Positions 25,996 through 33,684 of a DNA stretch of 64,000 nt are shown here, in pieces (positions within the stretch are counted from its first letter, which is position 1; each line of letters starts with the position of its first letter). Source of the DNA: JACQFK01 sp964619955 (GTDB taxonomy: Bacteria > Planctomycetota > MHYJ01 > JACPRB01); the NCBI GenBank assembly GCA_964619955.1, contig CAZUJF010000006.1:1-64000 (forward strand), given 5' to 3'. The notes under the pieces are model-generated. The model saw only the letters and a list, made by a program, of their open reading frames with translations, did not search any database and had not been told where the DNA came from. The position numbers and the translations under genes were made by a program.

Positions 25996-26769
25996 ATGGA
26001 ATATTTCTGGAAGGAAAACAAGAAGTTCGTGCTCGCGGTGGGCGGCGCGCTCGTGGTCCTTGTCGTCTATAACTCCCTGGTGCTCTCGAAGCTGCGCGGC
26101 GCAGCCGTGCTCGCCCAGTCCAAGCGGAGCCAGGAGAAGCGCTCCCTCGAGGAGAAGCTGCGCTCCGGACTGCCCGGCGACGACGCCCTCTCGCTGGCGA
26201 AGCGGGACGGTGAGCTGGTCCGGAAGCAGATGGGCGCGATGGCCCAGGAGAGCCAGTTCAAGATCTCCGACCGCTTCCGCAAGAAGGAGAAGGACTCCGC
26301 CAAGGCGTTCTACGACGGCCTGAAGGAGGACCTCAAGGACGAGCTTCAAAAGAAGGCCGTCCAGGGGCGTCTCGCGATCCCGCCCGCCCTGGGGCTCTCG
26401 GACGACAGCGCCGAGGAGGATGCGGAGGAGCTGCTGCTGCGCCTCGCCGTGGTGGAGCGGCTGGTGACCCTGGCGGTCGAGTGCGGGGTCGAGAAGATCG
26501 AATCCATCGACACGAAGCGCGGCTCCGATGAAGTGAAGAAGGGGGCGTTTCTCCGCAAGACGCCCGTGTCCCTGCGCTTCAGCGGCAAGCCGGAGGCGGT
26601 CATGCGGATGCTGCACGGCGCCCAGAAGAAGGGGGCGTACCTGGCGGTGCTCCACTTCGACGCGCTGAGGCCCGACGTGACGCGCGACGTCTTCGAGGCG
26701 ACGATGACCGTGGCGCTGCTCCGGATGGACGAGAAGGCCGCGCTGGCCTCGGCGGAGGCTCACCGATGA
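25996..26769 (+). CDS. PilO/GspM-like inner-membrane protein, 257 aa
   Basis: One transmembrane helix near the N-terminus (FVLAVGGALVVLVVYNSLVL), then a charged coiled-coil stretch (about 40-115) and a C-terminal alpha/beta domain (about 140-245) with the spacing of PilO/GspM ferredoxin-like domains. No strongly conserved motif is expected in this family, so the call rests on architecture and on its position right after the PilM-PilN fusion. It would bind that protein in the inner membrane. It overlaps the next gene (ATGA). Confidence 0.75.
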   Translation: MEYFWKENKKFVLAVGGALVVLVVYNSLVLSKLRGAAVLAQSKRSQEKRSLEEKLRSGLPGDDALSLAKRDGELVRKQMGAMAQESQFKISDRFRKKEKDSAKAFYDGLKEDLKDELQKKAVQGRLAIPPALGLSDDSAEEDAEELLLRLAVVERLVTLAVECGVEKIESIDTKRGSDEVKKGAFLRKTPVSLRFSGKPEAVMRMLHGAQKKGAYLAVLHFDALRPDVTRDVFEATMTVALLRMDEKAALASAEAHR

Positions 26770-29525
26770 ACGCGCTCAAGTCGCTCAACAAGGAGCAGTG
26801 GACGGCGCTCATCGCCGTCGTCCTGGGCGCGCTGATGATCCTCTCGGGGGGCCGGTCGGGGTCCGGATCGTCCTCGGATCTGCCGGATCTGACGCCCAAC
26901 CGGGTCTACGAGCCCTGGCCGCTGCGCTCGGCGGATCTTCCGGATGAGAAGTTCGAACGCTACTGGCAGGGCAAGGACATCTTCCGGCAGGAGGTGAGCT
27001 CCAAGCTGGCGGTGCCGCCGATCAAGGCGCCCGAGCCCCGGGAGGAGGACCTGCCGGCCTTTCCCTTCCGTCCGTCGCCCGCCTTCGAGCTCTACAATCC
27101 GCTGCCGCTCGCGGGGAAGTATCCGGCGCTGACGCCGGGCCAGCCCCTCATCGCCGAGGCGAATCTGCCGCCCGCCGCGGAGCTGGAGGCGCTGCGCAAG
27201 ACGGAGGAGCCCGCGCCTCCCGTCCGTCCGGACCGGCGCCTCGAACGCGAGCGCGAATTCCTCATCATCACGCTCAACTCGGGCACCAAGATGGAAGGGC
27301 TCGAGGTCACGTTCGAGAACGCCGAGGACTTCATCTTCCGCGACAAGAACAAGCAGCGGATCACCCTCAAGAAGAAGGACATCCGTTCGGTCCTCTATAA
27401 CCGTACCTTCCAGGACGACTACAAGCTCCGCACCTCGAAGATCGGCCCCGGCCCCAAGGAGGCCGAGGAGCGGGTGAAGCTCGCGCGGCAGCTGCTGGAC
27501 TGGGGCATGATCCCGGAGGCGAAGACCGAGCTGAGGGACGCGCTCGAGGCGAAGAAGGACACCCTGGACGCGGCCCTGCTGCTGGGGCAGCTGGCGCAGG
27601 AGGACGCGGATTTCGAGTCCGCGCTCGCGATCTACCAGGCGGCCCTGGATGCGGGCGCCTCCCCGGCCGAACTGCACTACGAGATCGGGCGCTGCCTGAA
27701 GGCCCTCGCGCTGCACGAGGGGGCCGTCGCGGCGTTCGAGAAGGCGGTGGAGGCCCAGACGCGGCACCACAAGGCTCGTCTCGCGCTCGCGCGGAGCCAG
27801 TTGGACGCGGGCCTGTCCAAGGCCTCCGTGGAATCCGTGAACGACTTTTTCTCGAAGCTCGGGACCTCGCCGGACACGCTGCCCGCGCACCGCGCGGAAG
27901 GCCATCTGGTCCGCGGACTGGCGCTCGTGCGGGAGGGCCAGCTCGAGAAGGCCCGCGTGGATCTCGCCGAGGCGCTCAAACTCGATGCGAACCTCCCCGA
28001 GGCGATGAACGCCCAGGGGGCGATTTACGCCGTCGAGGGGAAGTATCCGCAGGCCGCGCCCGAATTCGTGAAGGCGCTGCGCGCCAATCCCTACCTGACG
28101 GAAGCCTGGACGAATCTGGCGACGCTGTATCTCCTGGGCGGGAAGTGGGCCGAGGCGGAGTCGCTCTTCGCGGCGGCGCAGCAGCGGGACCCCGCGTCCG
28201 TCGAGGCGGCCCTGGGCGCGGGTCTGGCGCAGTTCCTCTCGGGCAAGAAGGAGGCGCCGAAGACGCTGGAGCGCGCGGCGGCCATGGATCCGAAGAACCT
28301 CCTGGTCATGATCGCGATGGGCCACGTGAAGCTGCGGGAGGGCGCCGACGAGGAAGCCCTGGCCCGCTTCACGGACGCGCTGAGGGCGGAGTTCCACTAC
28401 CTGCCCGCGTACGCGGGCGCCGCGGCGGCCTACCTGCGCACGGCGCGCAAGCTCGCGCCGGAATCCGGCGGCGACGAAGGCCGCCTGCGCAAGGTGCAGG
28501 AGCTGCGCGTCAATGCCGAGACCCTGATCCGGGCGCTGAGGGATTTCGACCCCAACCGGGCGGGAAACTGGGCGCTGCTTGGCTCCTGTTATGCGGTGAC
28601 GGGACGGAACGACGAGGCCCGCCAGGCGCTGCGCATGGCCGCGAATCTGTCCGCGCAATCCCAGAAGGTCGCGGATCCCTTCGTGATCTACACGGCGGGT
28701 TATCTCGAGTATTTCCACGGGGCCGACACGGACGAGGCGCGGCTCGACCTCGCCCAGCGCGAATTCGCCCAGGGCGTCAAGCTCAAGGGGCAGCTGACGG
28801 ACGCGTACTCCATGCGCGTGATCGCGGATTGCGAAGCGATGGTGGACGCCATCGAGAACTGGAAGGTCACCTCCGTGCGCTTCGACGAGCGCTTCGAAGG
28901 GGACACGGCCAAGTCCATCGGCGGCGGCTGGATCGAGGCGGACAACGTCAACGGCATCTCGATCACGCGGGAGTACAGCAAGGAGAAGGGCGGCCGCGCG
29001 AAGTTCGCGGGCATGCAGGTCGGACGCGACTGGTCGGTGACGAGCCTGGCGAAGGACATTCCGGGGCAGGGGTTCCACTCCCTCGAGATCACGCTGCAGC
29101 CCGGGAAGGTGGGCAAGGCCGAGTACGGCGTCTCGATCTACTACGCGCAGCAAGGCGAGAACTGGACGGGCTTCCACGTCGGCGTCGCCGGCGACAAGGT
29201 CCGCTACCAGCCGCACGGCAGCGACCGCGACATGGACGGCCGGGACATGAGCGTCGGCTGGATGGATGTCCGGGTCCCGCTGCCGGACCCGAAGGAGATC
29301 GTGCTCCGGCTTTCGCTGGGCGAGAAGGCGCGGGCGACGAGCCTGACGCTGTCCTACTGGAACGCCGCGAAGGGCGAATGGACGCCGGCGCAGAAAGACA
29401 TCCCCGTGAACCTGGGGGCCGGGCGCGGCAACTGGCGCGTGGCGGCCTGGACCCGGGCCTGGAAGGGCGAGGAGGTCCTGCTCCACGTCGACAACTTCAA
29501 GGTGTTCGAGCGCGCGAGGAGGTAG
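26766..29525 (+). CDS. TPR-repeat protein with SH3-like and C-terminal beta-sandwich domains, 919 aa
   Basis: Starts with a signal anchor (WTALIAVVLGALMILSGG). A Pro-rich stretch follows, then at about 165-215 the beta-rich module (LNSGTKMEGLEVTF...KKKDIRSVLYNR) also found in the HEAT and Cys-rich proteins of this window. TPR repeats cover about 240-620 (for example PEAMNAQGAIYAVEGKYPQA). The last 220 residues look like an all-beta sandwich of the concanavalin/lectin type (GFHSLEITLQPG, GWMDVRVPL). Position between PilO and GspG suggests a role like PilP/PilF-type assembly factors, anchored in the inner membrane with its bulk in the periplasm. Confidence 0.72.
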   Translation: MNALKSLNKEQWTALIAVVLGALMILSGGRSGSGSSSDLPDLTPNRVYEPWPLRSADLPDEKFERYWQGKDIFRQEVSSKLAVPPIKAPEPREEDLPAFPFRPSPAFELYNPLPLAGKYPALTPGQPLIAEANLPPAAELEALRKTEEPAPPVRPDRRLEREREFLIITLNSGTKMEGLEVTFENAEDFIFRDKNKQRITLKKKDIRSVLYNRTFQDDYKLRTSKIGPGPKEAEERVKLARQLLDWGMIPEAKTELRDALEAKKDTLDAALLLGQLAQEDADFESALAIYQAALDAGASPAELHYEIGRCLKALALHEGAVAAFEKAVEAQTRHHKARLALARSQLDAGLSKASVESVNDFFSKLGTSPDTLPAHRAEGHLVRGLALVREGQLEKARVDLAEALKLDANLPEAMNAQGAIYAVEGKYPQAAPEFVKALRANPYLTEAWTNLATLYLLGGKWAEAESLFAAAQQRDPASVEAALGAGLAQFLSGKKEAPKTLERAAAMDPKNLLVMIAMGHVKLREGADEEALARFTDALRAEFHYLPAYAGAAAAYLRTARKLAPESGGDEGRLRKVQELRVNAETLIRALRDFDPNRAGNWALLGSCYAVTGRNDEARQALRMAANLSAQSQKVADPFVIYTAGYLEYFHGADTDEARLDLAQREFAQGVKLKGQLTDAYSMRVIADCEAMVDAIENWKVTSVRFDERFEGDTAKSIGGGWIEADNVNGISITREYSKEKGGRAKFAGMQVGRDWSVTSLAKDIPGQGFHSLEITLQPGKVGKAEYGVSIYYAQQGENWTGFHVGVAGDKVRYQPHGSDRDMDGRDMSVGWMDVRVPLPDPKEIVLRLSLGEKARATSLTLSYWNAAKGEWTPAQKDIPVNLGAGRGNWRVAAWTRAWKGEEVLLHVDNFKVFERARR

Positions 29526-29528
29526 GCC

Positions 29529-30164
29529 GTGATCCAGACCCGCCGCAGCGGCTTCACGCTGATCGAACTGCTCGTCGTCATCTGCATCATCGGCATCCTC
29601 ACGGGCCTGGTGACGGTCGGCATTACGGCCGCGCTGAACTCCTCGAAGGCCAACTCCTCGGAGCTCATGCTGCAGGGGATCTCGGCGGCGCTGGCGACGT
29701 ACCAGACCCGCTGGGGGGATTATCCGCCGACCTCGCTGAAGGACATCGGCGGCACGGGCCTGAACGACACGAACAACGGCGTGGAGGCCCTGGTGGCCTG
29801 CCTGGCGTCGACGCGGCGCGGCCCGAAGCTCTACGATCCGCCCGCGCTGGAGCAGTACGTGAACACGGACGGCGACAAGGCCTCCAACAACATCACGGGG
29901 TGGTATTTCGGCGAGAACAACCTGCTGGAGTATTCGGACTTCTTCGGCAACCTCATCGTCTACATGCACCATCGCGACTACAAGAATCCGCGGGCCGGGA
30001 TGAGCGAGTACATCCTGGGCGAGGGGGCCGAGAAGGTGAAGGTCGGCCCCGAACAGTCGCCGCAGACGAAGACCTTCGTGAGCCCGGACAAGTACCAGCT
30101 GCGCAGCGTCGGCCGGGACGGCAAGCCCGGCACGGGCGACGACATCCGGGCCGGGGGCTTTTAG
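29529..30164 (+). CDS. gspG: GspG-like major pseudopilin, 211 aa
   Basis: Leader MIQTRRSG followed by FTLIELLVVICIIGILTGL with Glu5, then the long helix and a C-terminal domain containing GRDGKPGTGDDI, which resembles the calcium-binding end of GspG. In type II secretion this protein forms the pseudopilus shaft. The start is GTG with AGGAGGT about 4 bases before it. It is 60-70 residues longer than Escherichia or Vibrio GspG, mainly through an inserted loop (GPKLYDPPALEQYV to FGNLIVYMHH). Confidence 0.88.
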   Translation: MIQTRRSGFTLIELLVVICIIGILTGLVTVGITAALNSSKANSSELMLQGISAALATYQTRWGDYPPTSLKDIGGTGLNDTNNGVEALVACLASTRRGPKLYDPPALEQYVNTDGDKASNNITGWYFGENNLLEYSDFFGNLIVYMHHRDYKNPRAGMSEYILGEGAEKVKVGPEQSPQTKTFVSPDKYQLRSVGRDGKPGTGDDIRAGGF

Positions 30165-30177
30165 GAAGGGCCCGGTT

Positions 30178-31143
30178 ATGAGGCGCAGCGCCGGACTCCG
30201 CGGGCTGACCCTCCTGGAGCTGCTCGCCGTCGTCGTCATCTTCTCGCTCCTGCTCGGCTTCACCATCGCCATCCTCCAGGGCGCCAACAAGGACCTGGGG
30301 GTCGCCGCCTCGGCGAACCTGGCGGTCTCGCTGCTCCGCGCGGCGCAGGAGCAGGCGCGCGCGACGTCGTCGCCGGCCTGGGTGCTGCTGAACCCCTCGC
30401 AGAACAACATCCGCGTGCTGGTGAAGGAGACGGTCGGGGAGTGGCATCTGGAGGACGCCGAGGGCACGGGGGCCTTCGGGAAGAACGCGAAGATCAACAG
30501 CAACAGCGGGACGCCGGTGCAGGCCCGGGTCGGCAAGGGGATCCAGCTCGCGGCGTCCGGGAGCATCTCCTGCGGGGAGGTCACGTTCTACGAGCCCGGC
30601 CAGGGCGTCTCGATCGAGTTCTGGTTTCTCCGGCGCTCGGGGCGCATCCGCGGGGTGCTCGCCACGGTGGGGAGCCTGATCGAGATCGCGTCCGAGCCGG
30701 ACGGCCGGATCTCCGCGAAGGCGGGCGCGGCGACCCTGAACAGCGGGGCGAACCGGATGCCGCTGGAAGCCTGGTGCCGGCTGCAGTTCGTGCACTCGGG
30801 CCGGGAGGCCCGCCTCCTGCTCAACGGCCGCGAGGTGGCGCGCGCGGCCGGCACGCTCGACTGGCCGGGGGCGCTGCCGTTCACCGTGGGCGGCCAGGGC
30901 TTCGGGGGCCTGGTCGACGAGATCCGCCTGGGGGTCGTGATCCCCCGCAACGAATACACGCTGCCCGCCGAATGCTCGTTCGTCTTCCCCGAGAAGGTCC
31001 AGGTGCCCAAGGAGGGGGACGTGGTCGTCGCCTTCGACTCCGAGGGCCGTCTGGACATGCCGGAGGAATTCCGATTCACGATCCGCTCCAGCGAGGCGTC
31101 GACGGAGATCCGGATCGGCCCCTCGGGCACCCTCCAGCGCTGA
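30178..31143 (+). CDS. GspH-type pseudopilin carrying a LamG/concanavalin-like domain, 321 aa
   Basis: Prepilin leader MRRSAGLRG and helix LTLLELLAVVVIFSLLLGF with Glu5. Residues about 120-260 look like a LamG/concanavalin A-like domain: ISIEFWFLRR-type strand (GVSIEFWFLRRSGRIRG), WCRLQFVHSGREARLLLNGREVA and GGLVDEIRLG. The final segment (FDSEGRLDMPEEFRFTIRSS) matches the GspH/FimT C-terminal domain pattern. So a lectin-like fold is inserted in a GspH-type pilin. Thirteen bases after gspG. Likely a low-abundance tip-proximal subunit that could touch a polysaccharide or substrate (inference). Confidence 0.78.
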   Translation: MRRSAGLRGLTLLELLAVVVIFSLLLGFTIAILQGANKDLGVAASANLAVSLLRAAQEQARATSSPAWVLLNPSQNNIRVLVKETVGEWHLEDAEGTGAFGKNAKINSNSGTPVQARVGKGIQLAASGSISCGEVTFYEPGQGVSIEFWFLRRSGRIRGVLATVGSLIEIASEPDGRISAKAGAATLNSGANRMPLEAWCRLQFVHSGREARLLLNGREVARAAGTLDWPGALPFTVGGQGFGGLVDEIRLGVVIPRNEYTLPAECSFVFPEKVQVPKEGDVVVAFDSEGRLDMPEEFRFTIRSSEASTEIRIGPSGTLQR

Positions 31144-31168
31144 AGCCGCCCGCCGCCGGAATTTCCAG

Positions 31169-31196
31169 TGGACAGCCTCCGGATGGCCGATAGAAT
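31169..31196 (+). promoter_or_regulatory. Internal promoter of the beta-barrel gene
   Basis: TGGACA (31169-31174), 16-base spacer, TAGAAT (31191-31196), ten bases before the ATG at 31207. No Shine-Dalgarno follows; the leader would be about 0-4 bases. The barrel may thus be expressed apart from the upstream operon. Confidence 0.6.
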
Positions 31197-31206
31197 TGCT
31201 GAACCG

Positions 31207-32394
31207 ATGAAGACCTTTTTCCTTCTGATGCTGTCGGCCGCCCCGGCCGCCGCCCAGGATTACGTCGACCAGTGGTTCGACCGGGTGAACCGGGACACCC
31301 AGTCCTGGCAGAGGCCGCTGGCCCGCTCGTCCGGGCAGCCCTATTACGCGATCGGCGTCATCGGGAGCTACGACACGAACCTGCACCTCAGCGAGTCGGA
31401 CGAGCAGCGCGAGTCCCTGGCCACGATCTTCGTCCGGACCCGGATGGAGTACGCCGACGCCAAGAGCGACGGCGTCATGGACATGCTGGCGAGCTGGAAC
31501 CAGTACATCCCCGACAAGGAGTTTTCGGACGACGAGGAGCGCCTGTACTTCAGGATGCGCTATCTGGACCCCAAGGGCTCGATCGAGCTGATCGAGGTGT
31601 TCCGTCACGAGAGCGACCCGCTGGACGTGCAGTACGCCGATTTCGCCGAGCGCTACGTGTCCACGACCATCCCCAGGGTCGCCTTCGACGTCGCGGGGGG
31701 CTTCGGGACGGAATTCGCGATCCAGTTCGGCTATGTGACGTTCCTCGAGGACGCGCTGAAGATCCAGGACAACTGGAATCTCCGGGCGGATCTCAGCCTG
31801 GTCGCCCATCTGACGCAGACCTTCGACGCCGTGGCCCAGGGCGGCTGGATGAAGATCCAGTACACCGAGAACGATTTCGACGTGCCGGGGGTGGACGGCT
31901 GGTATGCCCGCGGGGGCGTCCGGGGCGAATTGTGGAAGGGCTTCATCCTGACGCTGCTGGGCGGCGTGGTGAAGGCGGAGTCGGACGAATTCGCCGACGG
32001 CACCACGCAGGAGGAGCAGACCGCCGACCTGAGCGGCCACATCCAGTGGGACATCTCCCAGCGGCTGACGCTCTACGCGGACTACACGCGGCAGATCGCC
32101 TTCCTGGGGGTGGGCGGGGATCCCTTTGAAATCATCAACCGGGCCATCCTCTCCGTCGAAAGCCCGCTGACCCCGCAGTGGAGCCTGAAGGTGCGGGCCG
32201 AGTACGACCTGGCCGAGTCCTCCCTGGGGCTGGAACGGACCTGGATGCAGGGCGGCCTTTCCATCGGCTACAAGGGCGCCGAGAAGTGGGCGGCCGAGGT
32301 CGGGGTCGTCTGGCGCCGGACGGAGAGCGGGGAGCCCGTGGACACCGAGGCGGACGGGTGGATCTTCAGCCTCGCGCTGATCGCGACGAATTAG
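31207..32394 (+). CDS. Outer-membrane beta-barrel protein, 395 aa
   Basis: Signal peptide MKTFFLLMLSAAPAAAQ, then DYVDQWFDRVN and a series of amphipathic strands about 10-12 residues long (YYAIGVIGSYDTNLHLSE, ATIFVRTRMEY, RLYFRMRYL). It is a paralogue of the barrel at 38021-39235 and resembles the large porin-like barrels (beta-barrel porin 2 type) of unknown cargo. It closes the secretion-like operon, where an outer-membrane channel would be expected, but it lacks secretin motifs. Its TAG stop overlaps the opposite gene's stop. Confidence 0.72.
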   Translation: MKTFFLLMLSAAPAAAQDYVDQWFDRVNRDTQSWQRPLARSSGQPYYAIGVIGSYDTNLHLSESDEQRESLATIFVRTRMEYADAKSDGVMDMLASWNQYIPDKEFSDDEERLYFRMRYLDPKGSIELIEVFRHESDPLDVQYADFAERYVSTTIPRVAFDVAGGFGTEFAIQFGYVTFLEDALKIQDNWNLRADLSLVAHLTQTFDAVAQGGWMKIQYTENDFDVPGVDGWYARGGVRGELWKGFILTLLGGVVKAESDEFADGTTQEEQTADLSGHIQWDISQRLTLYADYTRQIAFLGVGGDPFEIINRAILSVESPLTPQWSLKVRAEYDLAESSLGLERTWMQGGLSIGYKGAEKWAAEVGVVWRRTESGEPVDTEADGWIFSLALIATN

Positions 32395-33611
32395 TTCCGG
32401 CGTCCGGGGATCGCGGGCTGGACCCAGGCGGACTCGAAGTCTCCCGGATCATACCCGTTCGGATGGCGCCGGCTCGAAAGCACCGTGGCCCGCACGTAGA
32501 GCTCATCCCCCGCGAACGCGTATGAAGGCTCGAGGCCCTCGACCTCCGCGAACACGGCGCCCTCCGGCCCGCCCCTTTTCGTCCCGATGAAGCGCGTCCG
32601 GTACGTCACGCCGGGCTCGCCGGCGATGCGGATCGCGAGGCGGTCGCGCGAGGGCGCCACGTCCTCGAGCCTCACCCCGCTGGACGCGTAGAAATCGCCC
32701 GCGTGCAGGGCGCGCAGGAGCGCCTCCGCCGTCAGCTCCGCGGCGCGCACCTGGATCCATCCGCGCCCCGGCGCCGCGACCGCGGCGGCCTCGTGGTAGT
32801 GGTGGGCGTCGTCGGTGGCCAGGGCGTAGAGGGCGGAGCCTCCGGGCTGCGCGAGGCGCAGGGTCAGGACATGATCCCAGATCGCCTCGGTGCCGCGATG
32901 CGCGGCGTCGCCGTGGTTGCGCACGCCGCGATGGCCGTTGTAGACCTCGAAGTAGCGTTCGCCGGGGACGGCGGCGATGTCCTCGGCGGTGACGGCCCAG
33001 TGGAAGTTGGGGTGGTTGAGGTGGGCGAGGGTGGCGCGTCCGCTGCGACGGCCCTCCGCCTCGACGGCGGCGACGGTCCGGGCCAGGACGTCGCGGACGG
33101 AGTTTCCGCCGGTGGGGGGGATGTGGGAGGCGAGGTTGAGGGCGTTGTGGTGGAGGGGCAGCTTCTGGAACTCGTCGGAGATCTCCTCGCCGGGGATGAG
33201 CAGGAAGCGGCCGTGCTCCTCGAAGCCGCGGCGCAGTTCGGAGAGGGTTTTCAGGCGCATCTCGGTGGCGCCCTGGCGCTCGCGGAGGACCACGGCGTCC
33301 TTGCCGAACCTGTCGATGAGGGGCTGGAGGGTGGCGGGTTTCATGTCCCCCTTGGCGGCGCCGATGCGCTTCCATTTCTCGCCCTCGAGGAGGAGGTTGT
33401 GGTCGGAGAGGACGAGGAAGTGGTAGCCGTGGGACTTGTACCAGTCCGTGGAGAGCTCGGGGGCGCCGTCGCCGTCGCTCCAGAGCGTGTGGGTGTGGGT
33501 GTTGCCCTTGTACCAGCGGGGGAGCCCGGCGCCCGGGGCGGCGGCGACGCAGGCGAAGAGGGAGCAGAGGAAGAGAAGGAAGAGGCGCCGCGCCCAGTCG
33601 AGGTTGTTCAC
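32391..33611 (-). CDS. Exported PHP-domain phosphoesterase-like protein, 406 aa
   Basis: Signal sequence (WARRLFLLFLCSLFACVAAA) followed by a PHP metal-dependent domain: NTHTHTLWSDGD, FLVLSDHN, GEEI, LAHLNHPN, FEVYNG and ATDDAHHY provide the His/Asp/Glu ligands. The C-terminus is beta-rich. The PHP fold hydrolyses phosphoesters; a substrate cannot be named. GTG at 33611 is the start because AGGAG lies six bases before it; the frame is open far upstream to 33830, which would cross the terminator of the next gene. Convergent with the barrel gene, sharing the bases TTAG at the two stops. Confidence 0.8.
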   Translation of the reverse strand: MNNLDWARRLFLLFLCSLFACVAAAPGAGLPRWYKGNTHTHTLWSDGDGAPELSTDWYKSHGYHFLVLSDHNLLLEGEKWKRIGAAKGDMKPATLQPLIDRFGKDAVVLRERQGATEMRLKTLSELRRGFEEHGRFLLIPGEEISDEFQKLPLHHNALNLASHIPPTGGNSVRDVLARTVAAVEAEGRRSGRATLAHLNHPNFHWAVTAEDIAAVPGERYFEVYNGHRGVRNHGDAAHRGTEAIWDHVLTLRLAQPGGSALYALATDDAHHYHEAAAVAAPGRGWIQVRAAELTAEALLRALHAGDFYASSGVRLEDVAPSRDRLAIRIAGEPGVTYRTRFIGTKRGGPEGAVFAEVEGLEPSYAFAGDELYVRATVLSSRRHPNGYDPGDFESAWVQPAIPGRRN

Positions 33612-33626
33612 GATCGGCTCCTGAGA

Positions 33627-33664
33627 AAAGAAAAACCCCCGGAGACCCTTACGATCTCCGGGGG
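33627..33664 (-). terminator. Intrinsic terminator of the FN3 surface protein gene
   Basis: A 10-bp perfect stem (CCCCCGGAGA at 33636-33645 with TCTCCGGGGG at 33655-33664) and a T-rich run on the minus strand (complement of 33627-33635). It lies between the end of the giant gene and the start of the PHP gene, so the two are separate units. Confidence 0.85.
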
Positions 33665-33684
33665 TTGAAGGTGTCCCGTATTCG

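Noticed and set aside
22489..30584. Very long minus-strand frames opposite the secretion operon
   Set aside because: They run against seven well-supported genes, have low-complexity Arg/Leu/Gly composition and no start signals.
31207..32394. Secretin GspD
   Set aside because: It has no N-domains or secretin signature and is too short; its amphipathic strand pattern is that of a porin-like barrel.
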